Source of the DNA: an uncultured Prevotella sp.
GTDB taxonomy: Bacteria > Bacteroidota > Bacteroidia > Bacteroidales > Bacteroidaceae
DNA: 12,042 nucleotides
Assembly: GCA_900553465.1 (NCBI GenBank)
Contig: USDT01000049.1
Coordinates: 1-12,042 of the forward strand
Direction of reading: 5' to 3'
The position numbers were made by a program, and so were the translations under genes. The notes beneath the pieces were generated by a model. It saw nothing but the letters and a program-made list of their open reading frames with translations, was not told the origin of the DNA and did no database searches. Shown here piece after piece: positions 1 through 8,063 of the stretch (its first letter is position 1; every line of letters starts with the position of its first letter).

Positions 1-520
1 GACTTTTTTTTGACAAAATAAAATCGCAAAAGAGATGTAAAGAAATGTTAAACACAGCATTAAAAAGCCCCGTTCGGACTTTACTGACTTACAGTATACC
101 CTGCTTAGGATGCCCGGATAATTTATTTTGCATTCCGGTTATGCCCGTTTTAGGGTCTGGTTTCGCCTGTATCAGGGTGTGATACTGTGCGTTTCAGCCC
201 CTGAAATGGGCCATATCACATGCTGAAACGGTGCTTTTTGCATGACGGAGAAGTCTCTCGCCATTGTAAGTCTTTGATATTCAACATTTTGAATAAGACT
301 CTTATTTTTCGCGAATTTACGTCCGAAGGAAAGTCAGCTCGCAAATACTCATTTATTTTTCGGGGTAGAACTGAAAACTCAGACAGAAAAACCGCAGGAT
401 ACAGAAAATCTGTAAGTTGCCCAGATCGCTTCCCTTTCAGCTTAAAGCAACAATACAGATACACGATTGATGTCACGTTTTTTTCATTGCAACCAATCCC
501 CACTGTATTTTCTACAGAAT
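1..520. other. Non-coding region with several inverted repeats
   Basis: No convincing gene lies here. Two overlapping open frames on opposite strands (roughly 216-575 minus and 220-522 plus) resemble no family I know, and the minus one runs through the DUF1080 terminator, so I treat both as chance. What is visible is secondary-structure potential: TGTGATA (178-184) pairs with TATCACA (214-220), enclosing TTTCAG (192-197) and CTGAAA (201-206). GTTTCAG (191-197) could pair instead with CTGAAAC (223-229), followed by a T-run at 234-238. The T-run at 4-11 could be the tail of a terminator whose stem lies off the left edge. It may hold a structured RNA or an intergenic repeat; this is unresolved. 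Confidence 0.5.
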
Positions 521-554
521 AAAAAAATCTCTCTGCCTGATGCAAAGAGATTTT
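521..554 (-). terminator. Intrinsic terminator of the DUF1080 gene
   Basis: AAATCTCT (525-532) and AGAGATTT (546-553) form an 8-bp stem around a 13-nt loop. The A-tract at 521-527 becomes a U-run after the hairpin when read on the minus strand. It lies about 20 bp beyond the stop codon of the minus-strand DUF1080 gene, exactly where a Rho-independent terminator is expected. Confidence 0.85.
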
Positions 555-574
555 AATTACCTGTATATTCTGCA

Positions 575-1870
575 TTAAAGCGTAGTCAATTTAAGATTGC
601 GCCACACTACTTTTATTCCACCGCCATCGTGTATCTGAAGCGCTATACGTCCTTTTCCTGCACCTATCTTGGCGTCGTTTATGTTAACCATCTGCTCGCC
701 GTTGAGCCACGTCTGCACGTTGTCGCCCTTCACTCTGATACGCATCGTGTTCCACTCTCCTTCTTTCAGAATGTTCTCCTGCTCATCTGGTATCTGTATA
801 AGCCAGCCTCTGCCGTACGATTCGTATATACCTCCGGTGTCGTATCCCTTCGGTGCAACTTCCACCTGCCAGCCGTTCACCTTTGCTCCTTCCTCTACAA
901 ACGAACGGATGAATACTCCCGAATTGCCGTCAGCCTCCTGTTTGAATTCCAGCGTGAGGTCGAAGTCGTCGTAATAATTGCGTGTAGCCAGATATCCGTA
1001 CTGCTTGTCGGGGCCGCTCTCACATACGAGCAGTCCGTCCTCAACATACCAACGCTCTGTTCCGTAAGCGTCCCATCCGTCGAGGTTCTTGCCGTTGAAC
1101 AGTGTCACCTTCTTGCCACTCTTGCGCGGAAGCTGCTTTATCTTGATGTTGCGGAACGATGCCGGATAGCCGTGATCCTGCAGACAGATCACACCCTTGT
1201 GCGCCAATCCGTACTCAGGAGCATCAGCCCACTTGCCACTGTTCTTCAGTTTGTGCCACTCGTCTGTCCATGCCTCAAACTCGAGTATCTTCTTTCCGTT
1301 GAGCCAATGCTCCACATGACCGTTGTCGAACACTATCTTCGAGTTGTTCCACTCGCCGTATGGTCTTACCTTCATCTTCGACTTGTCGGGCACATGCATG
1401 GCATAGTCGGCGCCCGTCTTCTGCCATTCCTCGAGCTTTTCGGGGAAGTTCGGCTCGTCTATGAGCTGATATTCCGGACCGGTGACATAAGGCACGGCAT
1501 ACTGCGGACGCTCCACCACATGATACAGCATACCGCTGTTGCCGCCCTTCGACAGTTTCCAGTCCCACGACAATATGAAATTCTCGAACTCGCGGTCGGT
1601 CACCATATATCCGCTTGCGTCGCTGCCGTCACCCTTTGCCTGTATGCATCCGTCCACGACGTGCCACGGCTCGGTGAGCGTCTTACCGTTGTAGTCTCTC
1701 CATCCGTTCAGAGTCTTGCCGTCAAACAGCAGTTCCCAGCCGTCGGCCTTCTCTTTGGCAGTAAGCACATTGTGCTTCTGTGCCATACATTCCACACCTG
1801 CCAGCAATGCAGCTGCCAACAGAACAGTCATCTGTCTTGAAAGTGTTCTCCCTCTAAAATACATATACAA
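575..1870 (-). CDS. Secreted tandem DUF1080 (3-keto-disaccharide hydrolase-like) protein
   Basis: This 431-residue protein has two copies of the DUF1080 fold (Pfam 3-keto-disaccharide hydrolase), at about residues 44-246 and 254-430. Each copy opens with an LF(D/N)GK-L-GW motif (LFDGKTLNGW at 48-57; LFNGKNLDGW at 257-266) and ends with a strand motif of the type LQ(D/I)H...R-N-K. Characterised members of the family cleave 3-keto-glycosides or act on related glycan-derived sugars; the substrate of this one cannot be read from sequence. A hydrophobic stretch at residues 14-28 followed by CMAQ indicates a Sec signal peptide, so it is exported to the periplasm or outer surface. ATG at 1870 gives an 18-residue-longer start than strictly needed: Met3 and Met14 are also possible. 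It is monocistronic, with its own promoter and terminator, divergent from the MATE gene. The family assignment is secure and the substrate unknown. Confidence 0.9.
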   Translation of the reverse strand: MYMYFRGRTLSRQMTVLLAAALLAGVECMAQKHNVLTAKEKADGWELLFDGKTLNGWRDYNGKTLTEPWHVVDGCIQAKGDGSDASGYMVTDREFENFILSWDWKLSKGGNSGMLYHVVERPQYAVPYVTGPEYQLIDEPNFPEKLEEWQKTGADYAMHVPDKSKMKVRPYGEWNNSKIVFDNGHVEHWLNGKKILEFEAWTDEWHKLKNSGKWADAPEYGLAHKGVICLQDHGYPASFRNIKIKQLPRKSGKKVTLFNGKNLDGWDAYGTERWYVEDGLLVCESGPDKQYGYLATRNYYDDFDLTLEFKQEADGNSGVFIRSFVEEGAKVNGWQVEVAPKGYDTGGIYESYGRGWLIQIPDEQENILKEGEWNTMRIRVKGDNVQTWLNGEQMVNINDAKIGAGKGRIALQIHDGGGIKVVWRNLKLTTL

Positions 1871-1962
1871 TCAGAATTTAGGTTTATAATAGAATTCGGT
1901 ATTTATTCAGATAATTGTCAAGATTAATACTTCCCTTTTTCTCACAACATTTCTATCAAGGA

Positions 1963-1993
1963 CAAATATACGAAATAACATTCGATTATCAAA
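1963..1993 (-). promoter_or_regulatory. Bacteroidetes vegetative promoter of the DUF1080 gene
   Basis: Read on the minus strand this is TTTG (1993-1990), 19 nt, then TATATTTG (1970-1963). It matches the Bacteroidetes sigma-ABfr consensus of -33 TTTG and -7 TAnnTTTG. Transcription would begin near 1956, leaving a 5' UTR of about 85 nt before ATG at 1870. Spacing and both boxes fit the consensus well. Confidence 0.75.
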
Positions 1994-2103
1994 CTAAACA
2001 TGCCTATTAGTTACATAAATTTAATACATCACAAGGCACTCATTCTATTACATATCATGGACACAGCAATTATGTTTTCCGGTGTAATAAATTTATCATA
2101 AAA

Positions 2104-2135
2104 TTTGCATACTCAGGAGATTTAGCCTACCTTTG
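2104..2135 (+). promoter_or_regulatory. Bacteroidetes vegetative promoter of the MATE gene
   Basis: TTTG (2104-2107) is followed after 20 nt by TACCTTTG (2128-2135). This is an exact match to the Bacteroidetes -33 TTTG / -7 TAnnTTTG consensus. The predicted transcription start is near 2142, giving a 5' leader of about 134 nt before the MATE start codon, unusually long and structured. Confidence 0.8.
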
Positions 2136-2141
2136 CACCAA

Positions 2142-2275
2142 CATAACGAGAAAAAGCGTTTTGTAATCCTCATCGGAGGGCAACAGTGAGTGCCGGACAA
2201 GATGACTGGGTAAAACCAATCACCTTGTCCGGCATTTTTATTTGCAACAACAATATAATGTAAAAACAGAGTACA
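2142..2275 (+). promoter_or_regulatory. Structured 5' leader of the MATE gene, putative attenuator or riboswitch
   Basis: Between the promoter and the MATE ATG lies a leader whose 3' half folds into a complete intrinsic terminator (2191-2243). Upstream is a small hairpin, CCTC-ATCG-GAGG (2168-2179). A terminator between a promoter and the only downstream gene implies conditional read-through. Other bacteria are known to control MATE exporters this way, for example by guanidine riboswitches upstream of mepA-type genes, but I cannot match this leader to any known riboswitch consensus. A 25-codon open frame starting GTG at 2186 and ending TAA at 2261-2263 overlaps the hairpin and could be a leader peptide. 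The mechanism is inference. Confidence 0.6.
2191..2243 (+). terminator. Intrinsic terminator inside the MATE leader
   Basis: TGCCGGACAAG (2191-2201) pairs perfectly over 11 bp with CTTGTCCGGCA (2224-2234). The helix continues inward as TGACTGG (2203-2209) against CCAATCA (2216-2222) with one C-A mismatch and a six-base loop. The T-run TTTTTATTT (2235-2243) follows directly. This is a strong Rho-independent terminator, located before rather than after a gene. Confidence 0.85.
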
Positions 2276-3646
2276 ATGAAAAGAGATGCTATTGATTTAG
2301 GAACAGTAAAAATATCCACACTGTTCAGAAAGTATTTTGTTCCCACTCTATTAGGCATGCTGAGTATGTCGGCTGTCACAGCCGCCGACGGCATATTCGT
2401 AGGTCATGGTATCGGCAGTGACGGCATAGCCGCCATCAACATATGCATTCCTCTGCTGATGCTTTTCACCGGTATCGGCCTTATGACAGGAGCAGGTGCC
2501 TCCGTTGTCGCGTCCATACAACTCTCACGTGGAAAATCAAAAGCGGCACGCATCAATGTGACACAATCAATAATATTTGTCACCATTGTGGCATCAATTC
2601 CCTCTATTCTCATGATGATCTGGCCATCTGCCACAGCCCGCCTGCTGGGTGCGTCCGATCATCTTACTCCCCTGGTCAGAGAATATCTGCTTTGGTTCGT
2701 ACCTTCACTCATGTTCCAGATGTGGTGCTCTGTTTGTCTGTTCGTGATACGTCTGGACGGTTCGCCACGTCTCGCAATGATGTGCAACGTCGCTGCAGCC
2801 CTTATCAGCGTAGTGCTGGGCTGGCTGTTCATATTTCCCCTTGACTTGGGTCTGATGGGCGCAGCCTTTGCGGCAACCATCGGACTTTTCATCGGTGGCC
2901 TTATCGGTTTGATATATTTGTTCCGCTTTGCTGAGAAACTTCGTTTTTATCCTATAAAATGGAGCATCAAAAGCCTGCGTCTGTCTCTTCGCAACATCGG
3001 TTATCAGTGCCGCATTGGTTCTTCAGCCCTTCTTACAGAAGCCACACTTGCCACTCTCATGTTTGTTGGCAACAACGTATTCATGAAATATCTTGGTGAC
3101 AACGGTGTGGGAGCATTTGGCATTGCATGCTATTACATTCCTTTTGTATTCATGGTCGGCAACGCCATCGCACAATCCGCCCAACCCATAATCAGCTATA
3201 ACTTCGGCCTTGGCTATAAAGACCGTGTTTCTGCAACCGAACGCATTGCGATACTTACATCTGTTGTATGCGGCAGCATAATCATGGCAATATTTTTCTT
3301 CTTCCCACATATACTCGTAGCACTGTTCATCAGTCCTGACAACGAAGCCGCACGCATTGCCATCGACGGTTATCCCTATTTCTCCACTGCGTTTGTTTTC
3401 TTCATATTCAATCTCACTGTCATAGGCTATTATCAAAGTGTGGAACAGGTAAGGCCGGCAACCATACTTGCAGCGCTCCGCGGATTCATCTTTTTGATTC
3501 CTGCATTTCTGCTTCTGCCCGCGATTGCCGGCACCAAAGGCATATGGCTTGCTCTTTGTCTTTCGGAATCAATGACTACGGTAAGTATTATAATAATGTA
3601 TTTCATAAAATCAAGAAGAACCCGGTCCTTGCAGACAACCGTATGA
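2276..3646 (+). CDS. MATE-family multidrug/metabolite exporter
   Basis: This 456-residue integral inner-membrane protein has about twelve hydrophobic segments, in keeping with the usual 440-470 residue length of MATE antiporters. The best signature is QSAQPIISYNFGLG at residues 300-313, the conserved start of the C-terminal half (compare the Q-A-QPI-SYN-G motif of MepA and NorM types). A matching region, SVVASIQLSRGK (76-87), lies in the N-terminal half, as expected for the internal pseudo-twofold repeat. Such proteins export cationic drugs or metabolites in exchange for Na+ or H+. The substrate is not predictable. ATG at 2276 follows an A-rich stretch typical of Bacteroidetes initiation regions. 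The gene is probably monocistronic: a terminator-bearing leader lies upstream and a hairpin with T-run follows. Confidence 0.92.
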   Translation: MKRDAIDLGTVKISTLFRKYFVPTLLGMLSMSAVTAADGIFVGHGIGSDGIAAINICIPLLMLFTGIGLMTGAGASVVASIQLSRGKSKAARINVTQSIIFVTIVASIPSILMMIWPSATARLLGASDHLTPLVREYLLWFVPSLMFQMWCSVCLFVIRLDGSPRLAMMCNVAAALISVVLGWLFIFPLDLGLMGAAFAATIGLFIGGLIGLIYLFRFAEKLRFYPIKWSIKSLRLSLRNIGYQCRIGSSALLTEATLATLMFVGNNVFMKYLGDNGVGAFGIACYYIPFVFMVGNAIAQSAQPIISYNFGLGYKDRVSATERIAILTSVVCGSIIMAIFFFFPHILVALFISPDNEAARIAIDGYPYFSTAFVFFIFNLTVIGYYQSVEQVRPATILAALRGFIFLIPAFLLLPAIAGTKGIWLALCLSESMTTVSIIIMYFIKSRRTRSLQTTV

Positions 3647-3661
3647 TTATGGTTACCGACA

Positions 3662-3759
3662 GTGCACAGGAACAACATGGCAGGAGGAAATTATGCAATG
3701 TCCGGCGCATGACATGAAGACATTGCTCTGCCATTGTTGTTTCTGTCACACTATTTTTT
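3662..3759 (+). terminator. Long hairpin with T-run downstream of the MATE gene
   Basis: AACAACATGGCAG (3671-3683) pairs with CTGCCATTGTTGTT (3728-3741) with a single bulged T. The stem continues outward as ACAG/CTGT and GTG/CAC (3662-3749), and an inner stem GCAATGTC (3695-3702) / GACATTGC (3719-3726) lies within. TATTTTTT (3752-3759) follows immediately. It acts in the right place and orientation as the MATE terminator, though the roughly 88-nt structure is much longer than a usual terminator stem. Confidence 0.65.
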
Positions 3760-3794
3760 CGCATGCAAAACGGCGACGTATGAGATTTTTCTTG

Positions 3795-3802
3795 TAATTT
3801 TG
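3795..3802 (+). promoter_or_regulatory. Possible -7 box of a topB promoter
   Basis: TAATTTTG matches the TAnnTTTG -7 consensus and lies 50 bp before the topB start codon. No TTTG is found 19-21 nt upstream, so this is only half a promoter match. Confidence 0.35.
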
Positions 3803-3852
3803 TCTGCAATTTCATTCACGCATAACAACATCCAGACATACAACATATATAA

Positions 3853-5907
3853 ATGATAGTTTGCATCGCCGAGAAACCAAGCGTTGCCAAAGACATAGCG
3901 CGCATCATCGGAGCCAACAGCTCAAAGGACGGCTATATGGAAGGCAACGGATATCAGGTGACATGGACATTCGGACATCTGTGCACCCTGAAGGAACCGA
4001 ACGATTATACCGAGAACTGGAAGCACTGGAGCCTCAGCGCCCTGCCGATGATCCCGGCAAAGTTCGGCATAAAGCTCATCGACGACGCAGGCATCAGGAA
4101 ACAGTTCGCCGTAATAGAGAAACTCATGCAGGCCGCCGATGGTATTATCAACTGCGGTGACGCCGGCCAGGAGGGAGAGCTGATACAGAGGTGGGTCATG
4201 CAGAAGGCAAAGGCCAAGTGTCCGGTGAAGCGTCTGTGGATCTCGTCAATGACCGACGAGGCCATACGCGAGGGCTTCAACTCTCTGAAAGACCAGTCTG
4301 AGTACAATCCGCTATACATTGCAGGACTGAGCCGTGCCATAGGCGACTGGATTCTGGGAATGAATGCCACACGACTCTACACGCTGAAGTATGGCCAGAA
4401 CCATCAGGTGTTGAGTATAGGCCGTGTGCAGACACCTACACTTGCACTGATAGTTAACCGTCAGAAGGAGATAGACAATTTCAAACCGGAGCCTTACTGG
4501 GTGCTGTCCACCATCTACCGCGACACACTTTTTACTGCGACAAAAGGCCGTTTCGCCTCTAAGGAAGAGGGAGAAAAGGCTTTCGAGACCATTGCAGGCA
4601 AACCGTTCAGCGTCACTGATGTACAGAAGAAGAACGGCACCGAAGCGCCGCAACGCCTGTTCGACCTTACATCGCTGCAGGTGGAGTGCAACAAAAAGTT
4701 CAGCTACAGCGCCGAAACTACACTCAACCTCATACAAGGACTGTATGAACGCAAGCTCACGACATATCCTCGTGTTGACACACAGTTTCTCAGCGACGAC
4801 ATCTATCCCAAGTGTCCGTCCATTCTCAACGGTCTGCGCGGCTATCAGGAACTCACACAGCCACTGCTGGCAAAGGCTCTGATAAAACCCAAACGCATAT
4901 TTGACACATCCAAGGTGACCGACCACCATGCCATAATACCCACCGGTGTGCCGGCCGTCAACCTCACCGACATGGAGCGCAACGTCTATGATCTGATAGC
5001 CCGACGCTTCATCGCCGCGTTCTGGCCCGACTGCAAATTTTCCACAACTACCGTGCTGGGCAAAGTGGAAGACGTGGAATTCAAGGTGAGTGGAAAGGAA
5101 ATCCTTTCACCGGGATGGCGCACAGTATATGCCAAGGAAGAAACCCTTGCACAGGATGATGATGCTAAAAAGGGTGACGACGAGCGGACACTGCCTACCT
5201 TTGTCAAGGGAGAGAGCGGGCCGCACGAACCCACTCTGAGCGAGAAAAGCACGACACCGCCCAAATACTATACCGAAGCCACACTGCTGCGTGCCATGGA
5301 AACGGCCGGTAAATTTGTGGAAGATGAGACGCTGCGCGCAGCACTCAAGGAAAACGGTATAGGACGTCCGTCCTCACGTGCCAACATAATAGAAACTCTG
5401 TTCAAGCGCCGCTACATCAAGCGTGAGCGTAAAAACCTCGTAGCAACACAGACAGGCATTGAACTGATAGACACCATCCACGAGGAGTTGCTCAAGAGCT
5501 GTGAGCTCACCGGCATCTGGGAGAAGAAGCTGCGCGACATAGAACACCAAAAATATGACGCCGCACTGTTCATCAACGAGCTGAAAGCCCAGATCACAGA
5601 GATTGTAAACGACGTATTGCGCGACAACAGCAACCGGCGCATCACCACTACAACCGATGAGGATCTGAAGAAAAAACGGACCACACGCAGTGCACCGAAA
5701 AAGAAAGCCTCATCCTCCACAAGCGGAAAGACACAAACTGTCGCTAAACCAACCAAGGCCCAACCAACAGCCGAGGACAACATCATCGGAAAAAAATGTC
5801 CGTTATGCGGCACCGGCACAATAATAAAAGGAAAAACCGCCTACGGATGCAGCAACTGGAAAAACGGATGCAACTACAGAGTGGCTTTCGACACAAAAGA
5901 CAAATGA
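3853..5907 (+). CDS. topB: DNA topoisomerase III (type IA)
   Basis: This 684-residue type IA topoisomerase relaxes and decatenates DNA through a transient 5'-phosphotyrosine link. The N-terminal Toprim domain (about 1-140) starts VCIAEKPSVAKDIA with the conserved Glu7 and carries GDAGQEGEL at 102-110. The active-site tyrosine is Tyr305 in LTTYPRVDTQ (302-311), the family motif. ENGIGRPSSRANIIETL (500-516) is another conserved block. The C-terminus has a Lys/Ser/Thr-rich linker (605-640) and a four-cysteine zinc finger with Cys649, Cys652, Cys666 and Cys673. The second acidic residue usual in the Toprim DxD motif is Gly105 here. The gene has a terminator on each side and is probably transcribed alone. 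Nothing conjugative surrounds it, so it reads as the housekeeping copy. Confidence 0.95.
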   Translation: MIVCIAEKPSVAKDIARIIGANSSKDGYMEGNGYQVTWTFGHLCTLKEPNDYTENWKHWSLSALPMIPAKFGIKLIDDAGIRKQFAVIEKLMQAADGIINCGDAGQEGELIQRWVMQKAKAKCPVKRLWISSMTDEAIREGFNSLKDQSEYNPLYIAGLSRAIGDWILGMNATRLYTLKYGQNHQVLSIGRVQTPTLALIVNRQKEIDNFKPEPYWVLSTIYRDTLFTATKGRFASKEEGEKAFETIAGKPFSVTDVQKKNGTEAPQRLFDLTSLQVECNKKFSYSAETTLNLIQGLYERKLTTYPRVDTQFLSDDIYPKCPSILNGLRGYQELTQPLLAKALIKPKRIFDTSKVTDHHAIIPTGVPAVNLTDMERNVYDLIARRFIAAFWPDCKFSTTTVLGKVEDVEFKVSGKEILSPGWRTVYAKEETLAQDDDAKKGDDERTLPTFVKGESGPHEPTLSEKSTTPPKYYTEATLLRAMETAGKFVEDETLRAALKENGIGRPSSRANIIETLFKRRYIKRERKNLVATQTGIELIDTIHEELLKSCELTGIWEKKLRDIEHQKYDAALFINELKAQITEIVNDVLRDNSNRRITTTTDEDLKKKRTTRSAPKKKASSSTSGKTQTVAKPTKAQPTAEDNIIGKKCPLCGTGTIIKGKTAYGCSNWKNGCNYRVAFDTKDK

Positions 5908-5926
5908 ATGAACATTTGATATACCT

Positions 5927-5962
5927 AAAAACCGTTGCTTCGCAATAAAGCGGCGGTTTTTT
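5927..5962 (+). terminator. Intrinsic terminator of topB
   Basis: AAAAACCGTTGCTT (5927-5940) pairs with AAGCGGCGGTTTTT (5948-5961) over 14 bp, including two G-U pairs, around a seven-base loop. The stem ends in a T-run. It lies 20 bp after the topB stop and about 35 bp before the next gene, so the next gene either has a promoter overlapping it or depends on read-through. Confidence 0.85.
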
Positions 5963-5996
5963 CGTTTCTTAATGAAAGAAGAAAGACTGACCGGAA

Positions 5997-8063
5997 ATGA
6001 AAAAATACGCATATATAGCCGCAATCGTCATGGCGTGTGTCATGATTTGTTCGTGCGGAGCTGAGAAAAACTTGAAAAAAGCAGAGAAGTATCTCGCACT
6101 CGGCGAATACTATGATGCAGCCACACAATTCAAGCAGGCATACACCAAGACGTCGCCGAAGGAGCGCGAGAAAAGAGGACAATATGCGCTGAAAATGGCT
6201 TTCTGCTATGAGAAAACAAACTCTGTGCAAAAGGCTGTGGCCGCATACCGAAACGCCATACGCTACAACCAGGCCGACATCAATAACCGTCTGTCATACG
6301 CACGTCAGCTACTCAAGGTGGCCGACTACAAGCAGGCGGCAACAGAATTCAAAGCTGTACTCGACTCAATGCCCGACAATCTGCTGGCCAAAAACGGTCT
6401 CATCTCCGCACAGAACGCTCCTCAATGGAAGAAGGACGGTTCGAGATACACTGTGAAGCGCATGGATGTGTTCAATTCGCGTCGCGCAGAATTCTCACCG
6501 GTTCTTGCAGGCGACCAGTACGAAAAACTATATTTCACATCTACACGCAACGAAGCACAGGGCAACGAACTGAGCGGTATCACAGGCACTAAGCCCGGAG
6601 ACATATTCGTATCAGAAAAGGACGACAAGGGCAAATGGGGCAAGCCGGAGGCCGTGGAAGGCGGACTCAACACCGAGTTTGACGAAGGTGCCTGCGCACT
6701 GTCGCCCGACCAGCGGGAGATGTATCTCACACAATGCCTGACAGACCCGTCATATCCACGCTATGCTCAGATAGTCACATCGTCAAGAGCGGACGCATCG
6801 TGGGGAAAGGCTTCGCTGCTTGAAATCACACGCGACACACTATCAAGCTACGCTCACCCCGCAGTGTCGCCCGACGGACAATGGCTCTATTTTACATCGG
6901 ACATGCCGGGAGGAGTCGGCGGACTCGATATATGGAGGGTGAGGCTTACGTCTGCCGGACTGGGCGGAGTGGAAAATCTCGGTGAACCGATAAACACGCC
7001 GGGCGATGAGATGTTCCCTACGTTCAGACCTAACGGCGATCTGTACTTCTCGAGCAACGGACATCCGGGCATGGGTGGCCTCGATATCTACATTGCCAAA
7101 CCAGACAAGAGCGGCCGTTACGTATTGGAGCATCCGGGTTATCCGCTCAACTCACAGGCCGACGACTTCGGAATGACATTTGAAGGAGTGCACAACCGTG
7201 GCTATTTCTCCTCAAACCGCAACGACGGACGAGGCTGGGACCACATATACAGCTTCGAAAATCCGGAAATAGTACAGAATGTCAAGGGCTGGGTTTACGA
7301 ACAGGACGGTTACGAACTGCCGTCGGCACAGGTTTACATGATAGGTGACGACGGCACCAACCTGAAGCTGAGCGTGAAAGGCGACGGCTCATTCGAACAG
7401 GTGATAAAACCTGACGTGCAATACATATTCCTCGCCACGTGCAAGGGCTTCCTCAATCATAAGGAAGAACTGAAGGCTGAAAAGACTGAGGAATCAAAAG
7501 AATACGTACTCCAGTTCCCGCTAGCATCAATCACGGCGCCCGTACTTATCGACAATATATTCTACGATTTCGACAAAGCTACACTCCGACCGGAATCCAC
7601 AAAGGCGCTCGACGAACTGGTGAAATTGCTGAACGAGAACCCCAACGTCACCATAGAACTGAGCGCACACTGCGACTACAAGGGTTCGTCCGAATACAAC
7701 AAGGGACTGGCACAGCGCCGTGCCGAATCAGTAGTGAACTATCTTACAAGCAAAGGCATAGCCGCCGACCGACTCAGTCCGGTGGGATATGGCAAAGAGA
7801 AACCGAAGACCATACGCAAGAAACTCACTGAGAAATATGACTGGCTGAAGGAAGGCGACGTGCTGACTGAGGAATTCATAAAGAAACTCGACGAGGAAAA
7901 GCAGGAGATATGTAATCAGCTCAACCGCCGTACAGAGTTCATTGTGCTGCGCACCACCTACGGTATGTTCGACGAGAAAGGCAACCTGAAGACACAGCCT
8001 AAGACTCAGTCAACCACGACAGAAGGCAAAGAAGAGGATGACTTCGACATTTTCATCGAATGA
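5997..8063 (+). CDS. porE: PorE-like lipoprotein: TPR, PD40 beta-propeller and OmpA peptidoglycan-binding domain
   Basis: This 688-residue protein begins with a lipoprotein signal ending in the lipobox ICSC (Cys20). TPR-type helices span about 24-135. PD40/WD40-like blades span about 165-420, with repeated SPDGQWLYFTSD-type and GGLDI(W/Y) motifs (309-313, 360-364). A small carboxypeptidase-regulatory-like beta domain follows at about 428-505, then an OmpA-like domain at 517-655. In the OmpA domain Asp560 and Arg575 occupy the positions that bind diaminopimelate in E. coli OmpA, so peptidoglycan binding is expected. This order matches PorE of Porphyromonas gingivalis, a periplasmic component of the type IX secretion system; the length is similar. 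No other T9SS gene is in the window, so a general OmpA-family role remains possible. The last codons overlap a hairpin, and the 3' end is duplicated at 9610-9675. Confidence 0.85.
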   Translation: MKKYAYIAAIVMACVMICSCGAEKNLKKAEKYLALGEYYDAATQFKQAYTKTSPKEREKRGQYALKMAFCYEKTNSVQKAVAAYRNAIRYNQADINNRLSYARQLLKVADYKQAATEFKAVLDSMPDNLLAKNGLISAQNAPQWKKDGSRYTVKRMDVFNSRRAEFSPVLAGDQYEKLYFTSTRNEAQGNELSGITGTKPGDIFVSEKDDKGKWGKPEAVEGGLNTEFDEGACALSPDQREMYLTQCLTDPSYPRYAQIVTSSRADASWGKASLLEITRDTLSSYAHPAVSPDGQWLYFTSDMPGGVGGLDIWRVRLTSAGLGGVENLGEPINTPGDEMFPTFRPNGDLYFSSNGHPGMGGLDIYIAKPDKSGRYVLEHPGYPLNSQADDFGMTFEGVHNRGYFSSNRNDGRGWDHIYSFENPEIVQNVKGWVYEQDGYELPSAQVYMIGDDGTNLKLSVKGDGSFEQVIKPDVQYIFLATCKGFLNHKEELKAEKTEESKEYVLQFPLASITAPVLIDNIFYDFDKATLRPESTKALDELVKLLNENPNVTIELSAHCDYKGSSEYNKGLAQRRAESVVNYLTSKGIAADRLSPVGYGKEKPKTIRKKLTEKYDWLKEGDVLTEEFIKKLDEEKQEICNQLNRRTEFIVLRTTYGMFDEKGNLKTQPKTQSTTTEGKEEDDFDIFIE

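Larger units (their letters stand above)
1871..2275. other. Divergent intergenic region between the DUF1080 and MATE genes
   Basis: This 405-bp AT-rich spacer contains no gene. It holds a minus-strand promoter for the DUF1080 gene (1963-1993) and a plus-strand promoter plus structured leader for the MATE gene (2104-2275). Between 1994 and 2103 I see only AT-rich sequence without a clear motif. Confidence 0.8.

Noticed and set aside
486..520. TTGCAAC at 487-493 as an ECF-type promoter
   Set aside because: No GTC block at the right distance (TCTACA only) and no gene downstream on that strand.
216..575. Two overlapping frames of about 100-119 codons on opposite strands
   Set aside because: Neither resembles a known protein; the minus frame begins exactly at the DUF1080 stop and crosses that gene's terminator. 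They look like chance frames in a structured non-coding region.
629..1840. 403-codon open frame on the plus strand, antisense to the DUF1080 gene
   Set aside because: It lies fully inside a well-supported gene on the other strand, resembles no family, and its His/Val/Leu/Arg-rich composition is what antisense codons produce.
2241..2262. TTTGCAAC upstream of the MATE gene as a third ECF-type promoter
   Set aside because: No GTCTAA follows at the proper spacing and a full vegetative promoter lies upstream.
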